In this document: piece by piece, positions 33,247 through 44,579 of the stretch
How positions within the stretch are numbered: position 1 is the stretch's first letter
Layout: each line of letters starts with the position of its first letter
From: Acanthamoeba castellanii str. Neff
Lineage: Eukaryota; Discosea; Longamoebia; Acanthamoebidae
NCBI RefSeq assembly: GCF_000313135.1
Contig: NW_004457598.1
Coordinates: 204,026-268,025 of the forward strand
Length of the DNA: 64,000 nucleotides
Reading direction: 5' to 3'
Position numbers and translations under genes: made by a program
Notes under the pieces: generated by a model
Told to the model about the DNA's origin: nothing
Databases searched by the model: none
Seen by the model: only the letters and a program-made list of their open reading frames with translations

Positions 33247-34294
33247 TTACTGCCCAAGTACGTCATCGTGCTCAGTGCCCAATGAGAGATCTTTCCACTC
33301 CTCAAGGTGCGCCAGCATCGACACGCATTTCGCCTTGATAGCCGTGTACGCGTCCATTCCGAGCGCTAAGCGAAGGGGGATCTCCTTGCGACCGGCAGCC
33401 GATCCAGACAACGTGAGCACGTCCACAATGCGCTCCACCGCCTTGACGGGGTCTCCAGGCTGCTTGCCGTCCACCTCCTTGAGCTTTGCTAGTACGACGC
33501 CGGCAGATTGGTCGTAGTCGGGAATGTGGCGCTGGGCGACGAATGAGTTGGAGCCCGGGTTGAGAAGGGACGTTCGGAAGTAGCCCGGCTCGATGATGGT
33601 GGCAGAGATGCCAAGCGGAGCTAACTCCTGATGCAGTGCCTCAGTAATGCCTGTAGGTAATAATAATAATAATAACAATAACGCTCAGAACATTTTCGGA
33701 CGACCAAGTTTTTTGTTTGTGAGTGTACCTTCGAGGGTGAACTTGGTGGAACAGTACAGACCCATACCAGCGGCGCTCTGCCAGCCGCCCACGCTGCCTA
33801 CGAGAGCCACAACACCTGACTTGCGTGCCCGCAGATGAGGGAGGAAGGCTCGAGTGACGTTCAGCAAACCCAGGACATTGGTATTGAACTGGGCGAACGT
33901 TTCCTCAGGGCTGGTTAGAGACCTCGGGTGTCAGTTGTGGTGCAAATGGTGTACACCATTTACGCATACGGGAGAGGTGATTACGGACCTGGAGGCCTCA
34001 ATGGCTCCCTGAAATACATACGCGGCGTTGTTGATGATCAGGTCCACGCGGCCGTAGACCCCGACGGCCTGGTCGGCCAGGGCCTCGAGCTCGGCGAGCG
34101 GGCTGGTGACGTCGAGCTGGAGCGCGTGGGCGCCGGCTTCGACAAGCTCAGAGAGCTTTGCTGCCGATCGGGCAGTGGCGATGACCTTGTCTCCACGTTG
34201 CAGCAAGCGCGAGCTCTTTGCCCAAGCCCGAGGAACAGCCTGTGATGAGCCACACCCGGGGGCCTTCAGTTGTTGGGCGCAGAGGTTGAGACAT
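33247..34294 (-). CDS. Short-chain dehydrogenase/reductase, one apparent frame break
   Basis: NAD(P)-dependent Rossmann-fold oxidoreductase. Best start is ATG 34294 (MSQPLRPTTEGPRVW), which leads directly into the cofactor motif LITGCSSGLGKELA. Near 34210 the frame slips (CGCG tract, net one base), after which it reads RLLQRGDKVIATARSAAKL; both sides are typical SDR. Later: ALQLDVTSP, VDLIINNAAYVFQG (NNAA for the usual NNAG), VALVGSVGGWQS (catalytic Ser), YCSTK (catalytic Tyr and Lys) and IIEPGYFRTSL. Exons: about 33996-34294, about 33732-33913 and 33247-33653. About 280 residues in total, usual for classical SDRs. Substrate unknown. The slip could be a sequence error or an inactivating mutation. 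Confidence 0.78.
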
Positions 34295-34479
34295 GCTTTG
34301 GAGTACGTTGTGTTGTGGTGAAGGCGGCTAAGAAAAAATGAGTGACGCGACACAGGCAAGCAAAAATTGGTACCACGCGGAGCCAGCAGCCCGGAGTTCC
34401 TGGGGCTAGACCAATGGGCTGCTGCTCCACTTCGCACGCCAGACATATCATTTCCGTTTATCGTGCTGTACTAGGCCCA

Positions 34480-35990
34480 ATTCCTGTGTTGCTGGGGTGT
34501 CCGCCCTACCTGGCCACCAACTGCTCTGAACATGGCCTCCCAGTTGCTGGCCTGATCTGTCAACTTCCCTTTTTCAGTCATGACATGTCAGCAAAGTACC
34601 AATTTTTGCTTGGTAGCACCCCACCAGCAAACCACCAGGCACACTTCCCATTTTGCTGTAAGGGCACAAAGGTTTAGCCTTGAGGCATTTATTGTGATGT
34701 GTCATTTGATGCATCTAAGCACACAGCTGTTCAACCTCAAGATTATGGGCAATGTTTTCTTCTTTTTTTTCAGCCTCCATTCTTGCCACCATTTCCTCTA
34801 ATGTTGTAATTTGCTAACATAGGGGGGTGTTCCACCTCCCTTGGTGTGGCTGCAGTTGCCAATTTCCTGTCACAGCAGCACACAACCCCATACTGACTTT
34901 GGCTGAGGTGTTGGTCCAAAACCTGACAACACCAGCTCTGCACCTCTGCCTGCACTGACAGAGGATGTCCCACCAATCACCCTCCTCTCTGCTCCAGCTG
35001 GCATAGAGGGCGAACTCCTATGCAAGGTGCTCTCCTATGTCTCCACAGCCAACTTTTGCACCCTCCACACAATGTCACACTCAATGAGGATGTTACAGGA
35101 CCACCACATCACAAAGCCCTTCCTGCTTGACCACATGCATGTCAACGTCACACACTTGACAGCACAGCCTATGCTCCCTTTAAGCCCAACTTCCCAAGGC
35201 CCACATCCTCACAGTGGGCATCACACATGCCTTCTGAGGGTCACATCCCATTGCCAACCTGCATGTCAGTCAGATAAAGGATAGCTTCCACCTCCTGCGC
35301 TGCAAGATTGCCAAGGTCAAACAGGACGCCACCCACGCCATTGCTCAAGACTATGTCATTGGCTTCTGGAATGTTGAGGATGGCAACCTGCTGCAACATG
35401 AGATGCCTGCTGCCCTGATGACTGCCTGCCTGTCAGTGCTGCAGAAGCACATCTTTGCCACACTCAACATGGTGCTCAAAACACCTGCGCCCCATGCAGT
35501 ACAAGTGTGGATGCAGTTGGCCTCTGAGCTCACACTCCAAATCACTTCACACAATCTCCACTGCCAGCCAAGCCTGAGGGCAGTTGCTCTTCACCTCTGC
35601 AGTGGGACCACCACTGGCAAGTTGCACAAGGGACACCACTACCACCCCACAAGCAACCCAGCACCCCATCAGCCAGCACAGCACTGTGGCTCATGGCTGA
35701 GTATCCCCCGGCTAGGCTCCAGCGTAGCAAGGCTGCGCACGCCCCTGGCCAGCGCCCTCGCCAGGTGGCTTGTCAAGACCAAGCTCTCAGTCAAGGTGGC
35801 TATGCCAACTTCCTGCTGCTGACATGGCATACCAAGAAACACACCACTTGCTTCCTGTCTGCCTACAACAGTGAGGCTTGGCCCAAGACAAAGACAGCCA
35901 GAAGAGAGAAGTCTGCCAAGGCGTCATGGATGAGAGTGAGCAGACCCAAAGTCACGTTCCTTTGCAACCACAGCACTGGGTGATAGGCCG
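34480..35990 (+). pseudogene. CpG-poor decayed coding remnant of unknown element
   Basis: About 1.5 kb with almost no CpG (none between about 34503 and 35008) inside a CpG-rich genome, and with TG/CA-rich sequence instead. Protein-like pieces occur in changing frames on the plus strand: IEGELLCKVLSYVSTANF near 35005, FHLLRCKIAKVKQDATHA and YVIGFWNVEDGNLLQHEM near 35285-35400, SVLQKHIFATLNMVLK near 35435, and FLLLTWHTKKHTTCFLSAY near 35810. Frames are broken by stops and shifts. I do not recognise the family; a silenced mobile element is the likeliest origin. No terminal repeats or target-site duplication were found by eye. Confidence 0.5.
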
Positions 35991-36127
35991 TGGTGATGCA
36001 GAGGGCCTTGATGTGCATTTCCCATTCGTGTTCGTCGTCCTCGGCGTCGTGAATGACACTGACGACACCCTGTCGCTATTTCAAGCCTTTGTGAGCATCG
36101 CCAATGACCCGTCAGAGATGGCGGCTG

Positions 36128-36640
36128 GTATAAAACTATGGCAAAGGCAGAAATCACAAACTAGTGGTAGAATATCAGGAACAGCAAACCACCACGCCAA
36201 CATGGACGATCTGCCGGCGGAAGTACCTCTGCTTCAGATGAGGCCCTCACTGAGGAGCAACAGGACAGCATAGAATCTGCAGCGGAGATGCTGTACGGCC
36301 TCATTCACGTGCGGTACATCCTCACCAACCGCGGACTGGCGTTGATGGTGGACATGTACAAGGAGGTGTTGCGTTCGGACCAGGTGGAGGCGGAGGCGGA
36401 GTTGAGTAGAACGACGAGAGGTGGAGGGAGGTGGACATCAGGTCGTAGAGAAAAGATCGGAGGACCACCACCCCACATGAATGAAGACGATGAGGATGGA
36501 GGGAGACAAACTGGGAGTTTGGGGGAGGCACTGTAACCTTGTCCGACAGACATGAACCTAAAAACCAAAAAAATAAAAATAAAAATTAATATTTTATCAT
36601 GATTTGGTGAACGTGGCGCGAAGTTTCTTGCAATTGTCAG
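36128..36640 (+). pseudogene. Chimeric pseudogene: F-box gene promoter and first codons fused to CK2 beta fragment
   Basis: 36128-36228 copies the upstream region and first codons of the F-box gene (TATAAAACTATG, then CCAACATGGACGATCTGCC) seen at 36708-36820. It then switches to CK2 beta sequence. 36230-36362 matches exon 3 (about 31785-31915) with a few changes, skips some 600 bases, and 36363-36637 matches 32517-32797, which includes the CK2 beta 3' flank. After the join the reading frame is wrong for CK2 beta ([20 protein letters not shown] then stop). Similarity ends abruptly at CAATTGTC. Confidence 0.82.
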
Positions 36641-36704
36641 ACATGCTGCTACTTTGGGTAATTTTCCTTTAATGTCGGGTACGGCCCGACACTTGCCTGG
36701 CCGG

Positions 36705-36798
36705 TCGGTATAAAACTATGGAAATAGGCAGAAGAAATCACAAACTAACAGTAGAATATCATCGTTCCTGAGCAAACCACCAAGAAGCTTTTGCCAAC
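36705..36798 (+). promoter_or_regulatory. TATA promoter of the F-box/LRR gene
   Basis: TATAAAA at 36709-36715, 84 bases before the ATG. The same box and leader are present in the copy at 36129. An inverted repeat GTCGGG/CCCGAC lies just upstream near 36675. Confidence 0.6.
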
Positions 36799-38481
36799 AT
36801 GGACGATCTGCCTCCGGAAGTAGTGAGCCATATCCTCTCATACTCGCATGAAGACAGTGCCGCTGCCCTCGTCACCAAACGTCTCGTATGCCAGCAGTGG
36901 CGCGGTCTCATCGACACCTGCACCTCCATCTGGGCCCGGTATTCTTCTTTGGCCTCACTCGCACCCACTGCCCCAAGCCCTGCTCATTCTCCCCTCCTTG
37001 GCCACACTCAGGTTCAGAGAGTTGAGCATCAGTGACAGCAAGATGACCACCGCTGAATTGGAGCACCGCTGCTCCTTCATGGTGCGCCCCGAAAAGGTTC
37101 GTCTTCGTTCTTCGTTCTTTCTGTTCGTCTTCGTTCTTTTTCTTTTTCTTTCTTACCGGCAAACTAACGAACTCGACCACAACAGATCAGGCTGGTGAGG
37201 TGCCCCAACATCACCATCCACGCCCTGTCTGGTCTCCTTTCGTCACGCCAGAATGGACACGTACGCTGTATTCCCTGGCATCAGAAGGCCATCCCAGTGT
37301 TTCTCATGCGCGCCACAGCTCAGGGAGATCTGCATCGAGAACTGCCACAAGATCACCTCCAAGGACCTGTCCCTCAGCGATATCATCGCCACTTGCCCAC
37401 AGCTGGAGAGTCTCACGTACGCAGCCCCGTGCTCGTGCTTGTTGTTGTGCTCAGCGTCATCGACTGACACTGAACCCACATTCCGTGGCGCTTGAGCACA
37501 GGTTCATCAGCAACAACCACCACCAGGAGAGCAAGATCCCCTTCTCCCAGTGGCACCAGCGCGAGGAAGAGCTGATCCACGCACTCAAGCAGCGTTGTGC
37601 AGACAACCCCCTCAAGCTCCTCAGAACGTACGTGCTCGTGTGCACGTGGTGGTGCGAGAGTGTGGGTGCGTGCTTGCGTTGCGCGGATTAGTGTGGCTCA
37701 AGATGGCCGCTTTCAGGAATGTGGTGCGGTCGACCAAGGCGCTCCTCGAGACCGCCACCATCCACTGCCAGCGCTTCGAGTGGGAGGACATGGACCGCGG
37801 CAGGCCTGATCTCGGCCAGTACTTCACAAGGGACGTGCTCTGCCGCGTCAACGACCCCGATGACTACTACAACTACTGTGAGGGCAAACCCGAACTGGGC
37901 TGGAGCCAGTCCATTGGTCCCGACAACTGTGGCGGTATCCAATCCACACATTTTCAAGTCTTTTTACCTTTCTCTGATGGCGGTTGGTACGCGTGAACAG
38001 GTTCGTTGAGGAAGATCGGCTCGCAGGACCATTACACCTTCCGCTGGAGTAAAGCCGGGGCTTGCCCCTCGGTCACCCTCGAGAAGAAGCAGGTGCGCCA
38101 TAAGCTCACCACCAATCCATCTACCTTTATTTTTTCTAACATTGCAGATGGGTGTGTTGACCACTTGATGGATCGACAGCTGTTGATGTTGAGCGATGAT
38201 GGCTTCGCCAGCCTGATGGACGCCGAAGGCAACGTGAGCGAGGACACCCTCATCCCGCACCAGCTGCGTCCACGCCTTTACCGCGCCCTTGCCCAAGGTA
38301 AGGCTGATCTTCCGCTTCTTTGGGTCCTTGCACAGGGGCCAAACAATGGCTAACATCTTCACTCTTCATACCATCGCTACCAGGTGAAGAAGACGTGTGG
38401 CTTTCCTTCCTCTCCACTCCTGATTTTGGCACTGTCCTCTTCGGCGCGAGCACCGGCCACGACGCTTACCTCTTCGAGTAG
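36799..38481 (+). CDS. F-box protein with leucine-rich-like repeats
   Basis: Candidate substrate receptor of an SCF ubiquitin ligase. Start MDDLPPEVVSHILSYSHEDS opens at once on the F-box, which continues LVTKRLVCQQWRGLIDTC. Following short exons look like irregular LRRs: FRELSISDSK, IRLVRCPNITIHALSGLL and REICIENCHKITSKDLSLSD then CPQLESLT, resembling the cysteine-containing LRR type of FBXL proteins. Later exons encode a mixed domain (WEDMDRGRPDLGQYFTRDVL, VNDPDDYYNYCEGKPELGW, LMLSDDGFASLMDAEG), ending in VWLSFLSTPDFGTVLFGAST and GHDAYLFE, stop 38481. The segment 38100-38150 reads open without splicing, so that intron is optional. The exon near 37230-37320 changes frame, so its edges are unsure. 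Fragments of the gene are scattered on both sides. Confidence 0.68.
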
Positions 38482-38744
38482 TGGGCGTGCCCACCTACTC
38501 CTGGCTTATCGTGTACGTCGCACATTGCGACAATCTAGTCATTTTTCTCTCAAAGTAGGGCTTCAAACAAACCGTTGTGTCGCGCCCTGACCAGTTCCCG
38601 GCGCTGAATGCTGACGCGTAGCAAATGCAGCACATCAGAGGGGTGGGGGAGTGTTTAAAGAGGTTTTTTCACAGAAGGTTAACCTATTCTCTTCACAGCC
38701 ACCTTGTGGAGAGCAGTCCCACTTCTTGGCTCCTTTCTCAAAAC
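38482..38744. other. Intergenic between F-box gene and its stray exon copy
   Basis: 263 bases; no gene, repeat or clear signal seen. Confidence 0.5.
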
Positions 38745-38900
38745 AGATTCTGGGAGTTGCACATCAGTGATAGCAAGATGCCACCGCTGAATTGGAGCAC
38801 CGCTGCTCCTTCACGGTGCGCCCCGAAAAGGTTCGTCTTCGTTCTTTGTTCTTCGTTCTTTCTGTTCGTCTTCGTTCTTTTTCTTCTTTTGTGCACCAAC
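38745..38900 (+). pseudogene. Loose copy of an F-box/LRR gene exon and intron
   Basis: About 150 bases nearly identical to 37010-37160 (exon reading SISDSK, EHRCSF, VRPEK and the TTCGTTCTT-rich start of the next intron). One base deleted after ATGCCACC breaks the frame. It abuts the 3' end of the convergent SulP gene. Confidence 0.8.
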
Positions 38901-38924
38901 CAACATCATTGTCTTGTCGCTACT

Positions 38925-40631
38925 TCACCACCGGCGGGCACGGGTGGCGCCCCGCTCAAGGTCGGCAGCGCCTTCGCCATCAGCGTCGACGTCGACGGCA
39001 TATCGCGCCAGCACGCCCGACTTGGGTGTCTTCTTCTGGGCCTCGTCGCTGTCGGTGTCGGAGGCGGCGGAGTCGGTGGTGGGTTCGTCCTCCGACAGCG
39101 GCGAGGGCGAGGTCGAGGTGCTGGGCAGGTGGGGCTTGATGAGGCCGTGGTCCTCGAGCTCGGCCAGCATGTAGTCCACCGCGTCATGCGTCGTCAAAAA
39201 GAAGTTGTCCACGCCCAGCTTTTTCGCCAATCCTGTGTTCGCACCGCACACCACCGCACGCACAGGCCGCACACACCGCAACACACACACACACACGCAC
39301 ACACAGGCCGCACACACCGCACACGCACGAGCATAAGTCAACAGAGAATTAAAAGGCCAAGGGCATTGGGGGTACCGGAGGCGTTCATGGTGTCGCGGAC
39401 GCTGCCCTTGACGTTGGCCCACAGGAAGCGGATCTGTTTGGTCTTGTACTCCTGCACTAGGTCCTCGAGCAGATGAATCGACGTCGAGTCGAGCGTGTTC
39501 ACACCTACGCCCATAAAGACCAGTAAGCCGCCCGTGCGTGTGCGGTCGCGCGTGCGCGTGCGGTGATGTGTGCGCGTCGTCTTACCGGTGGCGTCGAGAA
39601 TGATGGCGTAGATCGTGTGCTTGCTCTTCAGCTCGTACTTGGTGAGCGTCTCTCTGAACCTAAAACAATACAAGACCGGCACGTTGAGCAAAACATAAAA
39701 GAAAATAAAATGGCAAGCTGCGGCCCTGATTCACGGTGTGTGGCCGCGCACCAATTGACATTGGCAAAGAACAGATTCGAATCGAAGCGAACGATCAGGA
39801 TGCCCTTGTGCCTCAACGCTGAAGGGAACCTGTGCGCAACACGACACACCACCGCACACGACACACGACACGCGGCACACGACACGACACACGACACACG
39901 ACACACGAGGGTCAGGAGAGGAGCACAGCGCGCCAGGCTCACTGTGTATTATACGAACCGTTTGATGTCCTTGTAGACGAGGGTTCCGGGCAAGCGGCCC
40001 AGACGCGCAAAATTGGGCTTGGCCGACTTAAAGATGAGCTGAATCAGCGACACGGCGATCGCCACCATCACGCCCAGCTCTGCTCACAACATAGAATTAG
40101 CACACTACACTTGGTGTGTGTCGTGTGTCGTGTGTCGTGTGTGTCGTGTGTGTCGTGTGTGTCGTGCGTGTCGTGTCGAACCTGGGCCGAGCAGGAGGGT
40201 CCCGAGGAAGACGATGAGCATTTGGGCGAGGTCCACCCTGTCACCGATCTTGAAGAGAAAGATCACCTCCTCGTAGTCGATCAGCAGCACCGCCGCCGAC
40301 ACCACGATCGATGCCAACACGAACAGGGGCGTGTAGCGGAATGCTGCGGGCGGGTACATGGTCAGGCGCGGGGGCCGTACGGCGAGGAATGCGGGGAATG
40401 CGGTGGTACCGGGGGTGAGGAAGAGCAGGGTGAGACTGATGAGTCCGGCGGTGAAGAGGGACGACAGCGGCGAACGGGAGCCCGCCTGGAAGTTGACCGC
40501 CGACCGCGACAAGCTGCCGGTCACCGGGACTGCAAATAACCACACGACCAAGCACTGGTGAGACATTGGCGCGCGTGTCGTGCCATTGTTTGCTGTGCGT
40601 GTGTGTGCGGTGGTGCGTGTGTGCGTGCGTG

Positions 40632-40663
<32 letters not shown>

Positions 40664-43600
40664 ACTACGTACAGGCTTGGAAAAAGGCGCCGCCCAGATT
40701 GCAAACGCCCAGCGCGAGCAACTCTTGACCCACGCTGATGTGATACTGCCGTTTGGCTGCAAGGAAACGGACGATTAGCGCTCACCCAAGGCAGTGGTGA
40801 GAAAAAACAAGAACGAAAGGAATTTCGAACCGGCAAACTGCTTGGCGACGGATATGGACTCGATGAAGCCCAGCAAGGAGACCGTCGCGGCCGCTGGGAA
40901 GGCTGTCTTGATGTTGTCCCTGCGAGCGAAGAGAAGAGCTGAGGTCATGCACGACACACACGGCACACGCGACAGCACACAGACACAGACACACACACAC
41001 ACACGGCACGCCTGTATTTTATGGTACCAGCTGAGCGCGTGGACCCAGGAAGGCTCAGGTAGTCCATCGGGCAATGCGCCAACCTCCTTCAAGCCCAGCT
41101 GCGCACGCGTAGAAAGGCGTTTGAGATCAAGAAAATCATAAAATAAATAACTAATAAACCAAAGTAGTTTGAATTATTTGCTCATTTCGAAGCGTACCTT
41201 GGTGGACAGATCGAAGATCCAGTTGAGGAGCGTGGTGAGGATCAACAGCAAGAGCGAGGCGGGGACCCTGAGTCATCAAGAAGCACGCAAAGGGATCAGC
41301 TGAGACGACTTTCACGAAGGCTGCAACTCAGATATCATCAAGTACATGGCCTATACCGTCGGTGCAGATATCGCATGCAAAAGATCAATCCAACGCACAT
41401 CAGCCCCAGAGCTGTGGTTGGTTGGGTTGGTTGTAGTTAGCGAATCCGGTATGTACGGATAATAAAATGATATATATTTATATAGAATATATATTTATAC
41501 ACACACACACGAGTTATGTCGTAGTACCAGTGGTCCAGCCGTGAATGTCGGAAGCCGAATTTGCAAAGGACTCAATGTATTCGATCAGCGTGTTCCCGGA
41601 CATGCTGATCCGAAACAAGTGTTTGAGCTGCGAGCCCATGATGATGATCGCTGCGCCTGACGTGAACCCGCTCAACACCTGGTGTTGTGCGCGACCATGA
41701 ACAATGTCAGTCCCACATTTCTTTTTCTTTCTTTCGCTTTCTTTCTTTTTGCGTGTGCGTAGCTGCAGACATACCGGATGAGAGAGAATGTTCTCGAGAA
41801 TGAAGCCGACGTGCAGCAGTGATCCACATATCATCAGGACCCCACTAATGGCGGACACGAGCAGTGCGGCTTGGACATACTCGGGGGTCCCTTTCTGCCG
41901 CGCGCGCACGGAAAGAGCGCACGTCAGCAAAACAATGAACGGAAAATAGATTAAATTTCGATAAAATGACTAAAATAGTAGTGGTGGTGGTTGCCCGTGA
42001 CTCACCTCGGCTATGGTACCAGCCGCTTCGGGTATGAGAAGTGAAACCATCGCGGTTGGACCCACCGACAGCTCAGCCGATGTACCAAAGAACTATCGTG
42101 TGTTGTGTTGCATTCGCCAAGTGTCAGCAACAGCTTGTAAGCGCATCACGGAGGCAAAGCATGCGAAAAGGAATCAGAAGTTCGGTGGTGGCAGCGTACG
42201 CAGTAGAGCGCCAAAGGAATGAGCGCAGAGTAGAGGCCGTAGATCGGAGGCAACTCAGCCACCAGCGCATATGACATGCCCTACATCCATTAAACAGAGT
42301 AAATATGCGTGTGCGGTCGTGCGTGTGCCATGCGTATGCCGTGCGTGTGTGTCGTGTGTGTGTCGTGTGTGTGTGTCGTGTATGTATTGCGTGTGTGCGT
42401 GTGCGTGTGATCGCACCTGAGGAATGAGCATGAAGCCGACGGTGATGGCGGCCAGGAGATCGCTTCGCAGATTCTCGAGCACATACCACAACCCCCGCTC
42501 CTCCGCCTCCTCCTCGTCGCCCTGCTGCCGCTTTTGCTGCTGCTGCTGGAGCGTCCAGGGCAGGTAGTACAGCGGGAACCACCGCAAAATGGGCAGCTTG
42601 CGCGCCACCGCCTCGAACGCGTTCGCGCGCGTGCATTGGGCGCGGGCCTTGGTGTAGACCCGCGCCGCGCGGCCCTTGCTCTGCTTGGAGCTCACCGCGC
42701 GAAAGTACTCGCTGTCGTAGAACGTGTTCTCCCGGGTCGTGGGCGTCAACGCCCCAGCTTCATCGTCATCACCGGTGCCGCCGCTTCCGCCGCCGCTGAT
42801 GGTGATGGCATCGCCGCTGGTGGCCGTGCGCTGTGCGCGCAGCAGCGGGTACCTGGGTCCGACGGACTGGTCGACGTCCACCGTCGGGGTGGTGTTTTGC
42901 TTTGTTGGCGACGCGTCGGCCACCACCAATGCGGGCTCGTCGTTGATGGGCAGGTAGTGACTCCACGCGCCTCCATTCTTGGCATTCCTCCTCATCTTGA
43001 ACCCGTCTGTCAGTCGCGGAGAGATCGCTTTCCCGCTGTCGTCTTCGTTCTTTTGCTTCTTCTTCTTCTTCTTCTTCGGCTGGTCTTCGGTCTCTTCGGC
43101 TTCGCTTTCGCTCTTGCCGGCGGCCGCGGTCGACTCGCGCTTGGACTCGCGCAGGTGCTCCCTGCGCCCCAGCTCGTGCCGCGTCGACAGTCGGCCCTGC
43201 AGTCGCTTGAACCCGTCGAGCAGCCGCAACACCTTGGTGCGCTCCACCTTGATGTAGTACGATCGCACGAACTCGTAGCACATGCACACGAGGTCGGCCT
43301 TGGCCTTTTCGATTTTGAGCTGAATCTCCACTGTATCGCTCACACCTGTGCGCGCGTGTGTGCGTGCGCGGTGGTGCGTGTGCGTGTGCGGTGCCGCGTG
43401 TGCGTTTAAATAAAATGCCTGAACATGTTCACGCAGCAAGACGAACCTTCGAGCGTGTAGTGGGTGCCATCTTTGATGAAGCGTTTGTAGGTGTTGAAGT
43501 TGTGTTCGAACAATTCCTCCTCGTCGGCTGTCATGTCTGTGTCGGCCAGGCGCAGCAGCTCCTGCAGTTCGTTCACTTCTGCATTTTATAGATTTATATT

Positions 43601-43739
43601 TATATTTATATTTGTTATAAACACCTCTACAAATCATGATTATAAGAATTGATTAGGAAGAGGCTGGGGTGGTACCGCGTTGAAGTCGTGGCCCCAGTGA
43701 AGAGATGGCTTCTTCGAGGAACGAATCTTCTCGCTCCAT
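38925..43739 (-). CDS. SulP/SLC26-family anion transporter with STAS domain and long N-terminal extension
   Basis: Multi-pass membrane carrier for sulfate or related anions. Start MEREDSFLEEAISSLGPRLQ at 43739, joining EVNELQELLRLADTDM. The first 330 or so residues form a cytosolic, charged and partly helical extension (QLKIEKAKADLVCMCYEFV, ESEAEETEDQPKKKKKKK, poly-Gln QQQQQK). The SulP core starts LENLRSDLLAAITVGFMLIPQ GMSYALVAELPPIYGLYSAL, the family signature region, then FFGTSAELSVGPTAMVSLLI and further membrane spans in small exons to about 39960. The STAS domain follows (HKGILIVRFDSNLFFANVNW, IILDATGVNTLDSTSIHLLE) and the tail is Ser/Asp-rich (SEDEPTTDSAASDTDSDE), stop 38925. STAS domains regulate transport. 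Substrate cannot be read from sequence. An N-terminal extension this long is unusual for SulP carriers. Confidence 0.87.
39860..39910. repeat. ACACGAC heptamer array
   Basis: Interrupted array of ACACGAC and ACACG units in a SulP-gene intron. Confidence 0.85.
40111..40174. repeat. TGTGTCG/TGTGTGTCG array
   Basis: Mixed 7- and 9-base units in a SulP-gene intron. Confidence 0.88.
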
Positions 43740-44579
43740 TTTGGTTCGCGATACGATTCAAGATTTTTGCGAGATTTGTTCTGTCACTCTCCGGAGAGAA
43801 ACTCTATTTCGATCTAGATGGCGCCGTCAGCGGAGCGTTCACCATTCATCCAGATGGCCACAGTACGGGTCGAAGTTGTGCTTGCGGGCGTTTTACGAAT
43901 ATGAGATAACCTAACCTTTTAATATTATTTATATATGGTAAAAGTTGAGAGCTTTTCCCACGGCCGCTGCACTCCAGCAAAGGCGTGCGCGCTGAGGTGT
44001 GCGGCACGCACTCCATAATACCGGCGACACCGCACACCCTCCACCGAGCCATGAGCCACCCACAGCAGTTGGCCAAACCGAGTGAATGGTCGCCGACTGT
44101 TATAACACTTCCGCGCGAAAGGGGCACAGGGCAACAGCTTCTCTTTCCTCTCGCCTTCGGCTATGCGCGGCTTTGAGCTCCGCGAGGATGCAGCCCAGGC
44201 CACGAAATGTGCTGGCACGGCCTACCAACCCAGGAGCAACACAACTAACATATTTTACGCGGAGCAGGAATTTTTAGAATGTAACTGCGGCGCTGCTCCT
44301 CATCACACGGTGTACCCTCTGGTGCTACCTCTGGTAACGGTTCAAGCTTGCCGTTGGTCCCCCAATCTGCCCGCCAGCACAACAGCGCACCAACACCTCG
44401 CGGTTCAGTTTTCTTCGCTGTCGTTGGCGAGCAAGCAGTCGTTAGTGACCACAGACCAGCCTCCCCGAGCACAACCTTCGCGCTACGCTTACCCGTACGC
44501 ACTTCGTCGTCTCCGCGTCTGTCGCAAGAAAGAACGAAAGCGAAGAAGAAAAACGACGAAGTAAAGAACGAAGACGAAG
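43740..44579. other. Divergent intergenic between SulP and SHK genes
   Basis: 840 bases separating two divergent starts. A short AT-rich patch lies at 43915-43935 and a purine-rich run at 44525-44580 (AAAGAACGAAAGCGAAGAAG) just before the kinase ATG. The open frames here lack protein character; I see no gene. Confidence 0.55.

Noticed and set aside
36190..36362. Second functional CK2 beta gene
   Set aside because: Only part of one exon is present, the frame is lost at the fusion, and about 600 bases including the zinc finger are missing.
42255..43637. SPX domain in the SulP N-terminal extension
   Set aside because: The helical stretch lacks the lysine cluster and spacing expected of SPX domains.
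43740..44579. Possible small genes on either strand
   Set aside because: Frames are short, overlap each other and have no protein-like pattern or splice support.
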